Both the position numbers and the translations under genes were made by a program. Below are positions 32,251 through 40,678 of a stretch of 64,000 bases of DNA, one piece after another. Position 1 is the first letter of the stretch. The number at the start of each line of letters is the position of its first letter. Origin of the DNA: GCA-2862585 sp965661345 (GTDB taxonomy: Bacteria > Bacteroidota > Bacteroidia > Flavobacteriales > UBA7312); assembly GCA_965661345.1 (NCBI GenBank), contig CBFIDK010000002.1:1-64000 (forward strand), given 5' to 3'. A model generated the notes under the pieces. The model saw nothing but the letters and a program-made list of their open reading frames with translations. It was not told where the DNA came from and ran no database searches.

Positions 32251-33762
32251 ATGCGAGGAAAGAAAACGGTTTTAATGATTTTGGACGGCTGGGGACATGG
32301 TGACCGTACTAAATCTGATGCTATTCATCATGCGAACACCCCTTTTATTGACTCTCTTTACCAAACCTATCCTAACACCGAACTACAAACAGATGGCTTA
32401 GCAGTCGGTTTGCCAGAGGGACAAATGGGCAATTCAGAAGTTGGCCATCTAAATATTGGAGCCGGTAGAATTGTTTATCAAGATTTGGCTAAAATAAATA
32501 AGGCTTGTGCTGAAAAGACCTTAGAAAGCATGCCAAAACTGCAAGCGTCATTTCAATACGCTAAAGACAACAACAAGCCCCTTCACCTTATGGGCTTAGT
32601 TTCTGATGGCGGAATTCATTCACATTCGTCCCATCTTTATGAATTGTGTAGGCTAGCCCAAAAAGCTGGCCTTACAAAAGTTTTTGTTCATGCTTTTACA
32701 GACGGAAGAGATACCGATCCTAAAAGTGGCAAAGGCTTTTTAGAAAATTTAGAACAAAACCTTTATGGCGCAAAAATAGCATCCATTTGTGGGCGCTACT
32801 ACGCCATGGATAGAGACAACCGATGGGAACGGGTAAAGCTTGCCTATGACCTACTTGTAGAAGGAAAGGGGCAGCACTTCACCTCTGTCAGCGAAAGCAT
32901 GCAATCGTCTTACGATGAGAACGTAACGGATGAATTTATTAAACCCATAAGCATTACAGAAAATGGTCAAGCAGTAGCTACAATAAAAGATCGTGACGCT
33001 GTAATCTGTTTCAATTTTCGTACCGACCGTTGCCGAGAAATTACTACAGCGCTTACCCAAAAGGAAATGCCTGATTTTGAGATGCGTCCAATAAACTTGC
33101 ATTACACTACCATGACGATGTATGACAAAAACTTTAAGAATGTAAACGTCATATTTGAAAAAGACAACCTCAACAACACACTGGGCCAAGTCATTTCAGA
33201 AAATGGACTGAAACAAATCCGAATTGCTGAAACCGAAAAATACCCTCACGTCACCTTTTTCTTTTCAGGCGGAAGAGAGGCAGAGTTTGAGGGCGAAAAA
33301 CGACTAATGGCAAGCTCTCCCAAAGTAGCTACTTACGATTTACAACCTGAGATGAGCGCTCATGAAGTGGTCGCTAAAATTGTTCCTGAATTGGAAAATG
33401 GCACTGCTGAATTTGTTTGCCTCAATTTTGCTAACCCTGATATGGTGGGGCATACTGGAGATTACAACGCTATCGTAAAAGCTGTTGAGACAGTTGATCA
33501 ATGCACAAAAGAAGTGGTAGAAGCAGGATTGAAAAGCGATTATGCCTTTATCATCATTGCCGACCATGGCAATGCCGATTTTGCTATCAATGCAGACGGA
33601 AGTCCCAATACCGCACATACAACAAATTTAGTCCCTTGCTTTTTATTAAATACAGATTACAAGGATATAAACAATGGAAAACTGGGCGACATTGCCCCAA
33701 CAATATTAACCCTCATGGGAATAAACATTCCCAAAGAAATGACAGGAAATAGCTTAATTTAA
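32251..33762 (+). CDS. gpmI: 2,3-bisphosphoglycerate-independent phosphoglycerate mutase
   Basis: A 503-residue alkaline-phosphatase superfamily mutase of full length. It starts L-M-I-L-D-G-W-G with the metal Asp, has the catalytic Ser in M-G-N-S-E-V-G-H-L-N-I-G-A-G-R, and later A-F-T-D-G-R-D, N-F-A-N-P-D-M-V-G-H-T-G and I-A-D-H-G-N-A-D, which carry the Mn2+ ligands. It interconverts 3- and 2-phosphoglycerate in glycolysis. It is followed by an M20 peptidase gene 3 bp downstream, so an operon through YyaL is possible. Confidence 0.96.
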   Translation: MRGKKTVLMILDGWGHGDRTKSDAIHHANTPFIDSLYQTYPNTELQTDGLAVGLPEGQMGNSEVGHLNIGAGRIVYQDLAKINKACAEKTLESMPKLQASFQYAKDNNKPLHLMGLVSDGGIHSHSSHLYELCRLAQKAGLTKVFVHAFTDGRDTDPKSGKGFLENLEQNLYGAKIASICGRYYAMDRDNRWERVKLAYDLLVEGKGQHFTSVSESMQSSYDENVTDEFIKPISITENGQAVATIKDRDAVICFNFRTDRCREITTALTQKEMPDFEMRPINLHYTTMTMYDKNFKNVNVIFEKDNLNNTLGQVISENGLKQIRIAETEKYPHVTFFFSGGREAEFEGEKRLMASSPKVATYDLQPEMSAHEVVAKIVPELENGTAEFVCLNFANPDMVGHTGDYNAIVKAVETVDQCTKEVVEAGLKSDYAFIIIADHGNADFAINADGSPNTAHTTNLVPCFLLNTDYKDINNGKLGDIAPTILTLMGINIPKEMTGNSLI

Positions 33763-33765
33763 ATT

Positions 33766-35157
33766 ATGACACACATTACGGACTACATTCAAGAACACAA
33801 AGACCGATTTATTAACGAACTAATGGATTTACTTAGAATTCCATCCATTAGCGCAGACCCAGCATACAGCCAAGATGTTCACGCTTGTGCCGAAGCTGTG
33901 CGAGATCACTTAATAAAAGCTGGTGCCGATAAGGTTGAAATCTGTCCGACCGCGGGCTATCCCATCGTGTATGGCGAAAAAATGATTGACCTAAACCTAC
34001 CAACAGTATTGGTCTATGGACACTATGATGTTCAGCCTGCCGACCCTCTAGAATTGTGGGAAAGTGGTCCTTTTGAACCCATTATAAAGAAAACAGATAT
34101 TCACCCCGACGGTGCTATATTCGCTCGTGGGGCATGCGATGACAAAGGACAAATGTACATGCATGTTAAAGCGTTTGAACTTATGATGCAAACCGACTCC
34201 ATGGCATGTAACGTAAAATTCATGATTGAAGGAGAAGAAGAAGTAGGCTCAGATAATTTAGGAGACTTTGTAAAAGCAAACAAAGAACGCTTGAAGTGCG
34301 ATGCTATTCTTATTTCTGACACTGGCATTATTGCCAACGACACCCCTTCCATCACTACTGGTCTGAAAGGCTTAAGTTATGTAGAAGTAGAAGTTACGGG
34401 TCCAAACCGCGATTTACACTCTGGACTGTACGGCGGTGCCGTTGCAAATCCAATTAATATTTTGTGTGAAATGATTGCTTCTTTGAAAGATGAAAACAAC
34501 CACATAAGCATTCCTGGTTTTTACGATAATGTAGTTGAGTTATCCACTCAAGAAAGAGAAGACATGGCACGCGCACCATTTTCTTTAGAGGAATATAAAA
34601 AAGCTCTAGACCTCAGCGATACCCATGGTGAAAAAGGCTATACCACCATGGAAAGAACAGGCATACGCCCTACCCTTGACGTTAATGGCATTTGGGGCGG
34701 ATACACGGGCGAAGGTGCTAAAACAGTCATTGCTTCCAAAGCTTTTGCTAAAATTTCTATGCGTTTAGTTCCAAACCAAACCGACGGAGAAATCACCAAA
34801 TTATTTGAAGATCATTTTAAACGCATTGCACCAAAAAGCGTGAAAGTGGAAGTGCGCCCGCACCACGGAGGTGAGCCATATGTAGCCCCAACGGACAGCC
34901 CTGCTTATCTTGCAGCCAGTGCCGCTATGGAAAGCACCTATGGCAAGAAGCCAGTACCGGTCAGAAGCGGAGGAAGTATTCCCATTGTGGCCTTGTTTGA
35001 ACAAGAGTTAGGCGTTAAATCTATCCTTATGGGTTTTGGCCTGGACAGCGATGCCATACACTCCCCTAACGAACACTATGGCATTTTCAACTATTTGAAA
35101 GGCATAGAAACTATCCCTCATTTTTACAAAAACTTCAAGGAAGAATTCAAAGGGTGA
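33766..35157 (+). CDS. M20 family dipeptidase (Zn-dependent)
   Basis: A 463-residue metallopeptidase. The first metal ligand motif is Y-G-H-Y-D-V-Q-P; G-A-C-D-D-K-G holds the bridging Asp, E-G-E-E-E-V-G-S the catalytic and ligand Glu pair, and S-D-T-G-I a further ligand Asp. The C-terminal lid begins with H-S-G-L-Y-G-G-A-V-A-N-P, and H-S-P-N-E-H-Y gives the last His. It resembles cytosolic dipeptidases and carnosinase-like enzymes that hydrolyse dipeptides. It lies between gpmI and the YyaL-like gene with gaps of 3 and 9 bp. Confidence 0.92.
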   Translation: MTHITDYIQEHKDRFINELMDLLRIPSISADPAYSQDVHACAEAVRDHLIKAGADKVEICPTAGYPIVYGEKMIDLNLPTVLVYGHYDVQPADPLELWESGPFEPIIKKTDIHPDGAIFARGACDDKGQMYMHVKAFELMMQTDSMACNVKFMIEGEEEVGSDNLGDFVKANKERLKCDAILISDTGIIANDTPSITTGLKGLSYVEVEVTGPNRDLHSGLYGGAVANPINILCEMIASLKDENNHISIPGFYDNVVELSTQEREDMARAPFSLEEYKKALDLSDTHGEKGYTTMERTGIRPTLDVNGIWGGYTGEGAKTVIASKAFAKISMRLVPNQTDGEITKLFEDHFKRIAPKSVKVEVRPHHGGEPYVAPTDSPAYLAASAAMESTYGKKPVPVRSGGSIPIVALFEQELGVKSILMGFGLDSDAIHSPNEHYGIFNYLKGIETIPHFYKNFKEEFKG

Positions 35158-35166
35158 AAACCGTAG

Positions 35167-37188
35167 ATGAAAGAAAGCCCACATACCAATGCTCTTATTA
35201 ATGAGAGCAGTCCGTATTTATTGCAGCATGCACATAATCCGGTAAACTGGTATCCGTGGAATGAAGAAACCCTAGCACTAGCAAAAACAGAAGGAAAGTT
35301 ACTTATAATTAGTATCGGCTACTCGGCTTGCCATTGGTGCCACGTAATGGAGCACGAAAGTTTTGAAGATGAACAAGTGGCACAAGTCATGAACGAACGC
35401 TTCATCAATATAAAAGTGGATCGCGAAGAACGCCCAGACATTGACCAAGTGTATATGAACGCCGTTCAGCTCATGCATCAGCATGGCGGCTGGCCACTAA
35501 ACTGCATTGCTCTGCCCGACGGCAGACCCGTTTGGGGAGGTACCTATTTTCCCAATGAACAGTGGATAAGTCAAATTGAACAAGTTGCCAATTTCTACGA
35601 AGAAAAGCCGCAAGAAATGTTGGAGTATGCCGAGAAATTAGCCAAAGGCATTCAACTTTCCGAGCTAGTTTCCTACAACACAGACAAAGCCTCTTTTTCT
35701 TGGCAAGATTTAGAAAACGTTATAGAAGCCTGGAAACATCAGTTTGACCACGACGAGGGCGGAGCAAACAGAGCGCCAAAATTTCCCATTCCCAACAACT
35801 ATCAATTTTTGATGCGCTATGCCCATTTAAAAAAGGACAATGCCCTAAGCCAATACGTTCAATTGACTTTAAATAAAATGGCTTACGGTGGCATCTACGA
35901 CCAAGTAGGTGGTGGCTTTGCGCGCTATTCTACCGACAAATTTTGGAAAGTTCCTCACTTTGAAAAAATGCTGTATGACAATGCCCAATTGGTCAGTCTG
36001 TACAGCGAAGCTTTTTTAGCATATGGCAATCCGCTTTACCAACAAACGGTTGAACATACTCTTGAATTTATAGAGCGGGAACTTAGCGACTCTACGGCTG
36101 CTTTTTATTCGGCTTTAGATGCCGATAGCGAAGGGGAAGAAGGCAAGTATTACGTTTGGAAAAAAGAAGAATTAAAAACCCTTTTGGGAGAAGATTTCGC
36201 CCTATTTTCTAAGTACTACAATGTCAATAGCAAAGGCTTGTGGGAAGAAGGCAACTACATACTTTTGCGCGACCAGTCTGACCAAGAATTTTGCCAGAAA
36301 GAAAAAATTGAATTAGCGGTATTGCAAGAAAAAGTGCGCTCGTGGAACAGCACCTTATTAAATGAAAGAGAAAAGCGCATTCGCCCAGGCTTGGACGATA
36401 AATCCTTAACCTCATGGAATGCCCTAATGTGTAAAGGCTATGCCGATGCTTATATGGCTTTTGGCCATTCGGACTACCTCAACAAAGCCATTGGCAACGC
36501 CAACTTTATTCTAAACCAACAAAAGAAAAATAACGGTGGCCTGTGGCATTCGTACAAAAACGGACAATCTACTATCAATGGATTTTTGGAAGATTACGCC
36601 TTCACCATAGAGGCTTTTATTCGATTGTATGAAGCGACTTTTGACCTTCAGTGGTTAGAGCATTCTCAACAATTGGTGAGCTATTGCAAAGGTCATTTTT
36701 ACGATACGGAAAGCGGCATGTTTTTTTTCACTTCTGATGAGGACGCTCCATTGGTTGCACGAAAAATGGAAGTTAACGATAACGTACTGCCCGCCTCCTC
36801 TTCAACCATGGCGCACAACCTCTTTGTACTGGGACAGCTTTTGGGCAATGACGACTACCTAAATATGGCCAACATACAACTGAACAATATAAAAGGGCAA
36901 ATGTCTTCTTACCCTTCTGGCTATTCCAATTGGGCAAGCCTGATGCTAAAATATGTCGCGCCATTTTACGAGGTGGCTATAGTGGGTGCTGATGCCCATG
37001 CCACTGCCTTAGCGTTTTACCAAAGTTATCAGCCCAATTGCCTTTTGCTGGGAAGCAAAACTGAAAGCCCTCTGCCTTTGCTACAGCATAAAATGATAGA
37101 AGGACAAACCACAATTTTTGTCTGTCAAAATAAAAGCTGTAAATTGCCTACTACAGAAGTAAAACAAGCACTTGATTTACTGCGCTAA
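35167..37188 (+). CDS. Thioredoxin-domain protein YyaL/SSP411 (DUF255)
   Basis: A 673-residue protein. The N-terminal thioredoxin domain (about 1-160) starts with the N-P-V-N-W-Y-P-W signature and has C-H-W-C at 55-58. The remainder is an (alpha/alpha)6 barrel of the six-hairpin glycosidase type, ending near residue 670. The combination is typical of the conserved but uncharacterised YyaL/SSP411/SPATA20 family. Redox function is suggested by C-H-W-C, and a sugar- or nucleoside-related activity by the barrel. It closes the gpmI-peptidase-yyaL series. Confidence 0.9.
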   Translation: MKESPHTNALINESSPYLLQHAHNPVNWYPWNEETLALAKTEGKLLIISIGYSACHWCHVMEHESFEDEQVAQVMNERFINIKVDREERPDIDQVYMNAVQLMHQHGGWPLNCIALPDGRPVWGGTYFPNEQWISQIEQVANFYEEKPQEMLEYAEKLAKGIQLSELVSYNTDKASFSWQDLENVIEAWKHQFDHDEGGANRAPKFPIPNNYQFLMRYAHLKKDNALSQYVQLTLNKMAYGGIYDQVGGGFARYSTDKFWKVPHFEKMLYDNAQLVSLYSEAFLAYGNPLYQQTVEHTLEFIERELSDSTAAFYSALDADSEGEEGKYYVWKKEELKTLLGEDFALFSKYYNVNSKGLWEEGNYILLRDQSDQEFCQKEKIELAVLQEKVRSWNSTLLNEREKRIRPGLDDKSLTSWNALMCKGYADAYMAFGHSDYLNKAIGNANFILNQQKKNNGGLWHSYKNGQSTINGFLEDYAFTIEAFIRLYEATFDLQWLEHSQQLVSYCKGHFYDTESGMFFFTSDEDAPLVARKMEVNDNVLPASSSTMAHNLFVLGQLLGNDDYLNMANIQLNNIKGQMSSYPSGYSNWASLMLKYVAPFYEVAIVGADAHATALAFYQSYQPNCLLLGSKTESPLPLLQHKMIEGQTTIFVCQNKSCKLPTTEVKQALDLLR

Positions 37189-37227
37189 TTGTTTTACTTT
37201 AGAAGAACTAATTAAACCCTAAAACCA

Positions 37228-37581
37228 ATGAAAAATTTAAGCCCCTTACTGTATGTGCTTGCGCTTTATTGCACCCTAATCAGCTGTTCAAATTCCCAAT
37301 GTAAAAAAGAACCTATTGAAGCTGAAAATTTAGAAATCCAATACTCCAACGACATGATGGATTATATCGATGATCAAATTGATAATGGCATTCTATTTGG
37401 TGAAGCCACAAGGACAGTTCAAATATGCTGTAATGACACTTTTAGTGTACTCAAAGCCACATGGATAGCTGAAGATACTGAAGGTTGTGGAAAAAGAGAA
37501 ATTCAAATGCATATTCAAGAAGTTAGTAGAGAAGACATAAGAAATAAATTTTTAGATACTGATTCTTTAAAAGGATATTAA
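37228..37581 (+). CDS. Hypothetical lipoprotein
   Basis: A 117-residue protein with a lipoprotein signal peptide ending L-I-S-C followed by S-N-S-Q-C. The mature part holds several Cys residues, including I-C-C-N-D and G-C-G-K, which may pair as disulfides. I recognise no family. It is followed 18 bases later by a DUF6141-like gene. Confidence 0.6.
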   Translation: MKNLSPLLYVLALYCTLISCSNSQCKKEPIEAENLEIQYSNDMMDYIDDQIDNGILFGEATRTVQICCNDTFSVLKATWIAEDTEGCGKREIQMHIQEVSREDIRNKFLDTDSLKGY

Positions 37582-37585
37582 ATCT

Positions 37586-37593
37586 TATTTTTG
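37586..37593 (+). promoter_or_regulatory. Putative -7 box of a leaderless gene
   Basis: TATTTTTG ends six bases before the ATG at 37600, the same arrangement as at 31816-31823, consistent with a leaderless transcript. Confidence 0.35.
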
Positions 37594-37599
37594 TTGGGT

Positions 37600-38097
37600 A
37601 TGACCTACTTTAAAGAAGAACAATTTTTTAGACAAAAGTTACTCTGGATAGTTATCCTCTTTTTCCCTGCATTTTCATTGTACGGTATATATGAGCAAGT
37701 CCTTATGGGTAATATTATTGGCGATAAACCCATGAGCGATGAGGGGGTTATTAGCTTTTCAATACTAGTTGGTCTAGGTTTGCCCGTATTGTTTTGGTTT
37801 ATGAAACTTAAGCTAAGGGTTAGCGAACAAGGCCTACACTATCAGTTTTTTCCTGTTCATTTCAAAGAGCGACTCATTACTTTTGAAGAAATTAAAAGTT
37901 ACAAAGCCCGTACCTATTCGCCTCTGAAAGAGTTTGGCGGTTGGGGTATTCGATTTGGTTTTGAGAGCAAGGCTTACAACGTTAGTGGCGATAAAGGGTT
38001 GCAAATAGAATTGGACAACGGCAGAAAGGTATTGTTTGGCAGCCAAGACCATAAGGCTCTGGAAAAAGCCATGAAGAAAGCTCAAAATTCTAATTAG
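37600..38097 (+). CDS. Hypothetical two-helix membrane protein (DUF6141-like)
   Basis: A 165-residue protein with two hydrophobic helices (about 12-33 and 50-72), followed by a soluble beta-rich domain with V-S-E-Q-G-L-H-Y-Q and the segment F-E-S-K-A-Y-N-V-S-G-D-K-G-L-Q. This resembles small PH-like membrane proteins annotated as DUF6141. I start at ATG 37600 instead of the TTG at 37591. Its end overlaps the convergent DCC gene by 8 bases. Function unknown. Confidence 0.65.
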   Translation: MTYFKEEQFFRQKLLWIVILFFPAFSLYGIYEQVLMGNIIGDKPMSDEGVISFSILVGLGLPVLFWFMKLKLRVSEQGLHYQFFPVHFKERLITFEEIKSYKARTYSPLKEFGGWGIRFGFESKAYNVSGDKGLQIELDNGRKVLFGSQDHKALEKAMKKAQNSN

Positions 38098-38455
38098 GCT
38101 TACACTCTTCCTCTTTACAATGCAAGGGAATAATCTGACGCTTAACAGCCAATTCATTATAAGCCCAATGCCCTAGCCTACTCACTTTTAAAATGTAAAA
38201 AACAGGAACAAACACCCACAAAAGGGGCAATCTGAGTACAATTTGCCAGATGCTATCGTAACCGTAAAAGATGCGAGAATGTTTATTGGTAGAAGCTATT
38301 TGCTGTAAGCCTTTTTCTTTGGAAATAGCTGTGCCCTCATAAGTGCGTATATCGGAATGGTGAATGTTTTTGAACACATCCAAACGCTTGAGAAAAGACC
38401 CAAAACGCATACACATCGGACACCACGAATCTATATATACGACTAATGAACTCAT
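38090..38455 (-). CDS. DCC family thiol-disulfide oxidoreductase (DUF393)
   Basis: A 121-residue protein with the family's D-x-x-C-x-x-C signature: D-S-W-C-P-M-C (Cys12 and Cys15). It continues with a Y-E-G-T-A-I-S-K segment and one or two hydrophobic helices (R-L-P-L-L-W-V-F-V-P). DCC proteins have a thioredoxin-like fold and are thought to act in thiol-disulfide exchange, but few have been characterised. It stands alone on the minus strand, convergent with the DUF6141-like gene. Confidence 0.8.
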   Translation of the reverse strand: MSSLVVYIDSWCPMCMRFGSFLKRLDVFKNIHHSDIRTYEGTAISKEKGLQQIASTNKHSRIFYGYDSIWQIVLRLPLLWVFVPVFYILKVSRLGHWAYNELAVKRQIIPLHCKEEECKPN

Positions 38456-38566
38456 GAGGTAAAAATACTAAAAGTTTGCTCTAAAGAATTTACTTTACTA
38501 GCAGTGTTTAATCCATAAATAGTATAAAAGACATACTATCAAAAAGTATAGTTAACTCATATTTTA

Positions 38567-39088
38567 CTAGCCATCAATATTCACATACACAACATTAAAT
38601 TTCAAATGTGGATGTTTTTTTATAGCTTTTCGTAATCCTCTTAAATATGATTTGGTTGGTCCATAATATTTGTAAGACCAATAAAAAATTACATTAAAAT
38701 CAACGATTGATTTTTCAGGTTGGGACGAAGTTAGCTTTTCGAAATGCGCCAAATTAAAAGAATATGATTCGTGTGTTTTCGAATAATAAACCGAAATATC
38801 AGCTATGCTATCTAAATTAATAATAAAGTTAATAGGGCTATAAGAACACGAATCAAATAATGAGTAATAAATTAAATCTCCTTTGGAATTGTATAAATCA
38901 ACTTTTATATACTGTCTTGAAAATGGAAATGAACTTTTAACGTATGTCTCATCTATAGGTATATCGTATTTGAGCGCTTTGACAAGGACTTTATCTTTAC
39001 TGTAGTTTATATCCGATTTATACCCTATTAACAATTTACAGGATGATAAAGTGATAATAAGTAGTGTTGTAATAATATATTTATTCAT
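38567..39088 (-). CDS. Hypothetical lipoprotein
   Basis: A 173-residue protein with an N-terminal lipobox (L-S-S-C, Cys17) and a mature part with many Tyr, Ser and Lys. No family recognised. It follows the 39138-39635 lipoprotein gene in the same direction, but an intrinsic terminator separates them (39095-39125), so it may need its own promoter. Possibly part of a small cell-surface locus. Confidence 0.6.
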   Translation of the reverse strand: MNKYIITTLLIITLSSCKLLIGYKSDINYSKDKVLVKALKYDIPIDETYVKSSFPFSRQYIKVDLYNSKGDLIYYSLFDSCSYSPINFIINLDSIADISVYYSKTHESYSFNLAHFEKLTSSQPEKSIVDFNVIFYWSYKYYGPTKSYLRGLRKAIKKHPHLKFNVVYVNIDG

Positions 39089-39094
39089 TGCTTT

Positions 39095-39125
39095 AAAAAA
39101 AACCTCAGTGCTTAAAGCACTGAGG
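39095..39125 (-). terminator. Intrinsic terminator downstream of the 39138 gene
   Basis: CCTCAGTGCTT (39103-39113) and AAGCACTGAGG (39115-39125) form a perfect 11-bp stem around a single A; in practice the loop will open to four or five bases. On the minus strand it is followed by a run of eight T (39102-39095), a classic rho-independent terminator for the lipoprotein gene upstream. Confidence 0.85.
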
Positions 39126-39137
39126 AGGTTGCTTTAT

Positions 39138-39635
39138 TTATTTAATTATACAATCTAACTCAATTGTTCCATAAATATTTTCAGTATAGTCTATTTCATA
39201 ATTACCAGGCACTAAAGTTATTGAAGAATACCCTAACAAATTATTCATTGTAATCTCTTCTTCAGTTTCTGCGAAAAAGTATTCTGGACTTTCTGGTAAT
39301 TGAGAACTAAATTCAATATGTAATTTCTCTCCAACTAAAAACATTTGGTTTAAATTTAACGACACTTCTCTTCCACTCAATTCGTATGTTGATGATACTT
39401 TTCTGTTAGGACTACAAAACCAAAAACCTCTTTTACAGTCATGCTTTTTCCTTGCAATCTCACATATTACAATTGGATCTGTCATTCCCTCCTTAATCTC
39501 TCTCAACTCAGGCCTTACTTCTGTTACATTTTGAGGTTCATAAACTTCATTTTTACTACAAGAAGTAAAAAATACTGTTCCTAATAACACGGCAATAGCT
39601 ACTAAAGCCGTAAATTTTAAATTTAGTGTTTTCAT
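39138..39635 (-). CDS. Hypothetical Cys-containing lipoprotein
   Basis: A 165-residue protein with a lipoprotein signal (F-F-T-S-C, Cys26). The mature region has C-E-I-A-R-K-K-H-D-C and F-W-F-C-S, suggesting a disulfide-linked motif, followed by beta-rich sequence ending in a Cys (L-D-C-I-I-K). No family recognised. It is followed by a strong terminator and preceded, 66 bases away, by a small HTH gene on the same strand, so the two may be coupled. Confidence 0.6.
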   Translation of the reverse strand: MKTLNLKFTALVAIAVLLGTVFFTSCSKNEVYEPQNVTEVRPELREIKEGMTDPIVICEIARKKHDCKRGFWFCSPNRKVSSTYELSGREVSLNLNQMFLVGEKLHIEFSSQLPESPEYFFAETEEEITMNNLLGYSSITLVPGNYEIDYTENIYGTIELDCIIK

Positions 39636-39682
39636 TGCTTTAACTTTTTAATTAATAATGCCAACAAAACTAATGGCTCAGT

Positions 39683-39699
39683 GTCTCATTTGGTGAGAC
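39683..39699 (-). other. Short hairpin between HTH and lipoprotein genes
   Basis: GTCTCA (39683-39688) and TGAGAC (39694-39699) form a 6-bp inverted repeat with a 5-base loop. It lies 3 bases after the HTH gene stop on the minus strand. No T-run follows, so it may be a weak attenuator or an operator, rather than a terminator. Confidence 0.35.
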
Positions 39700-39701
39700 G
39701 C

Positions 39702-39938
39702 TTAAATTTTTTCTACTAATTCTTCCAGAGTTAGTTCAAATTCGGCGGTGTATTGGTGAATTCGCGTTAGATAACAATACGAAACGGGCGCACCAATTGA
39801 TTTTAATATGTCAATATCTCTAAAGAGTGTTGCTCTAGATACTTCTAAGCGTTTGCACAATTGGCTTGTGGGTATGCGTTTTTTAGCAGCGAGGAAACGG
39901 TGCAAAGAATAAATACGCATAAGTTGTTTTTTAGACAT
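39702..39938 (-). CDS. Stand-alone helix-turn-helix protein
   Basis: A 78-residue protein that is essentially one HTH_11/DeoR-like domain: the first helix R-I-Y-S-L-H-R-F-L, then S-Q-L-C-K-R-L-E-V-S-R-A-T-L-F-R-D-I as the turn and recognition helix. In larger WYL regulators this domain is followed by an effector domain, which is absent; only about 25 residues follow. It could be a minimal regulator of the lipoprotein genes downstream, or a remnant of a longer regulator. No frameshift is visible. Confidence 0.65.
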   Translation of the reverse strand: MSKKQLMRIYSLHRFLAAKKRIPTSQLCKRLEVSRATLFRDIDILKSIGAPVSYCYLTRIHQYTAEFELTLEELVEKI

Positions 39939-40012
39939 AAGTTCTATTTCATTGCATTAAGGCCAGCTTAGTGCAATATAATAAAAATATATACTATAAA
40001 ATGAAAAATATA

Positions 40013-40678
40013 TTAACGCTTCACTCCCGCCACAAACTCCTTTAGGTAAAAAGGCTCGTAATAGGCTACGTCTTCAAATGCTTTTTCGGTAAATTTTTGC
40101 TGCGCCAGTTCTACCATTCCTTTTGCTGAAGGGTAAACGCCTAATTCAAAATAGGCGTTGGGGTGAGTCAGTATTTCTTGGCATTTGTCGGCGCCATCGC
40201 CAAAGAAAAGGACTGGGGCCTTTTCCAGCTCATCGGCAAAACTATCCGCTTCAATTACCTTAGCAGAAACGGAACTGTGGTGTTTGCCAAAGAACGCATA
40301 ATAGACTTCCATACGCCTCGCGTCTATCATTGGGCAAAGAATATGTTCAGCATAATCATCCTTCACGACTTGCGCCATGGCTTCCAAAGTAGAAACTGAA
40401 ATAAGCGGTATATCCAAAGCATAACACATGCCTTTAGCCGTCGAAACGCCTATGCGCAAACCAGTATATGAGCCTGGTCCTGAACTAATGGCAACCGCAT
40501 CTAAATCTTTAGTGCTGAATTGGTGCTTTGCCAAAATATCTTGAATAAAAACCGTGAGTTGTTCGGCATGCGAATACTTTTCAGAAACCTCTTCTATGCA
40601 ATCCAAAAGTTGTCCGTCTTTTGCCAAGGCAACCGAACAGCTTTTAGTAGCAGTTTCTATGTTAAGTATCAGGCTCAT
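40013..40678 (-). CDS. tsaB: tRNA threonylcarbamoyladenosine biosynthesis protein TsaB
   Basis: A 221-residue ASKHA-fold protein. The N-terminus has L-N-I-E-T-A-T, followed by H-A-E-Q-L, and S-S-G-P-G-S-Y-T-G-L-R-I-G with the conserved region for TsaD/TsaE contact. TsaB pairs with TsaD to attach threonylcarbamoyl to A37 of ANN-decoding tRNAs, an essential step. Its start is the base before the efflux adaptor stop, so the two are likely in one transcript. Confidence 0.92.
   Translation of the reverse strand: MSLILNIETATKSCSVALAKDGQLLDCIEEVSEKYSHAEQLTVFIQDILAKHQFSTKDLDAVAISSGPGSYTGLRIGVSTAKGMCYALDIPLISVSTLEAMAQVVKDDYAEHILCPMIDARRMEVYYAFFGKHHSSVSAKVIEADSFADELEKAPVLFFGDGADKCQEILTHPNAYFELGVYPSAKGMVELAQQKFTEKAFEDVAYYEPFYLKEFVAGVKR

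Noticed and set aside
33501..33752. 83-residue plus-strand frame inside gpmI
   Set aside because: It lies wholly inside gpmI in another frame; the gpmI protein motifs are intact across it.
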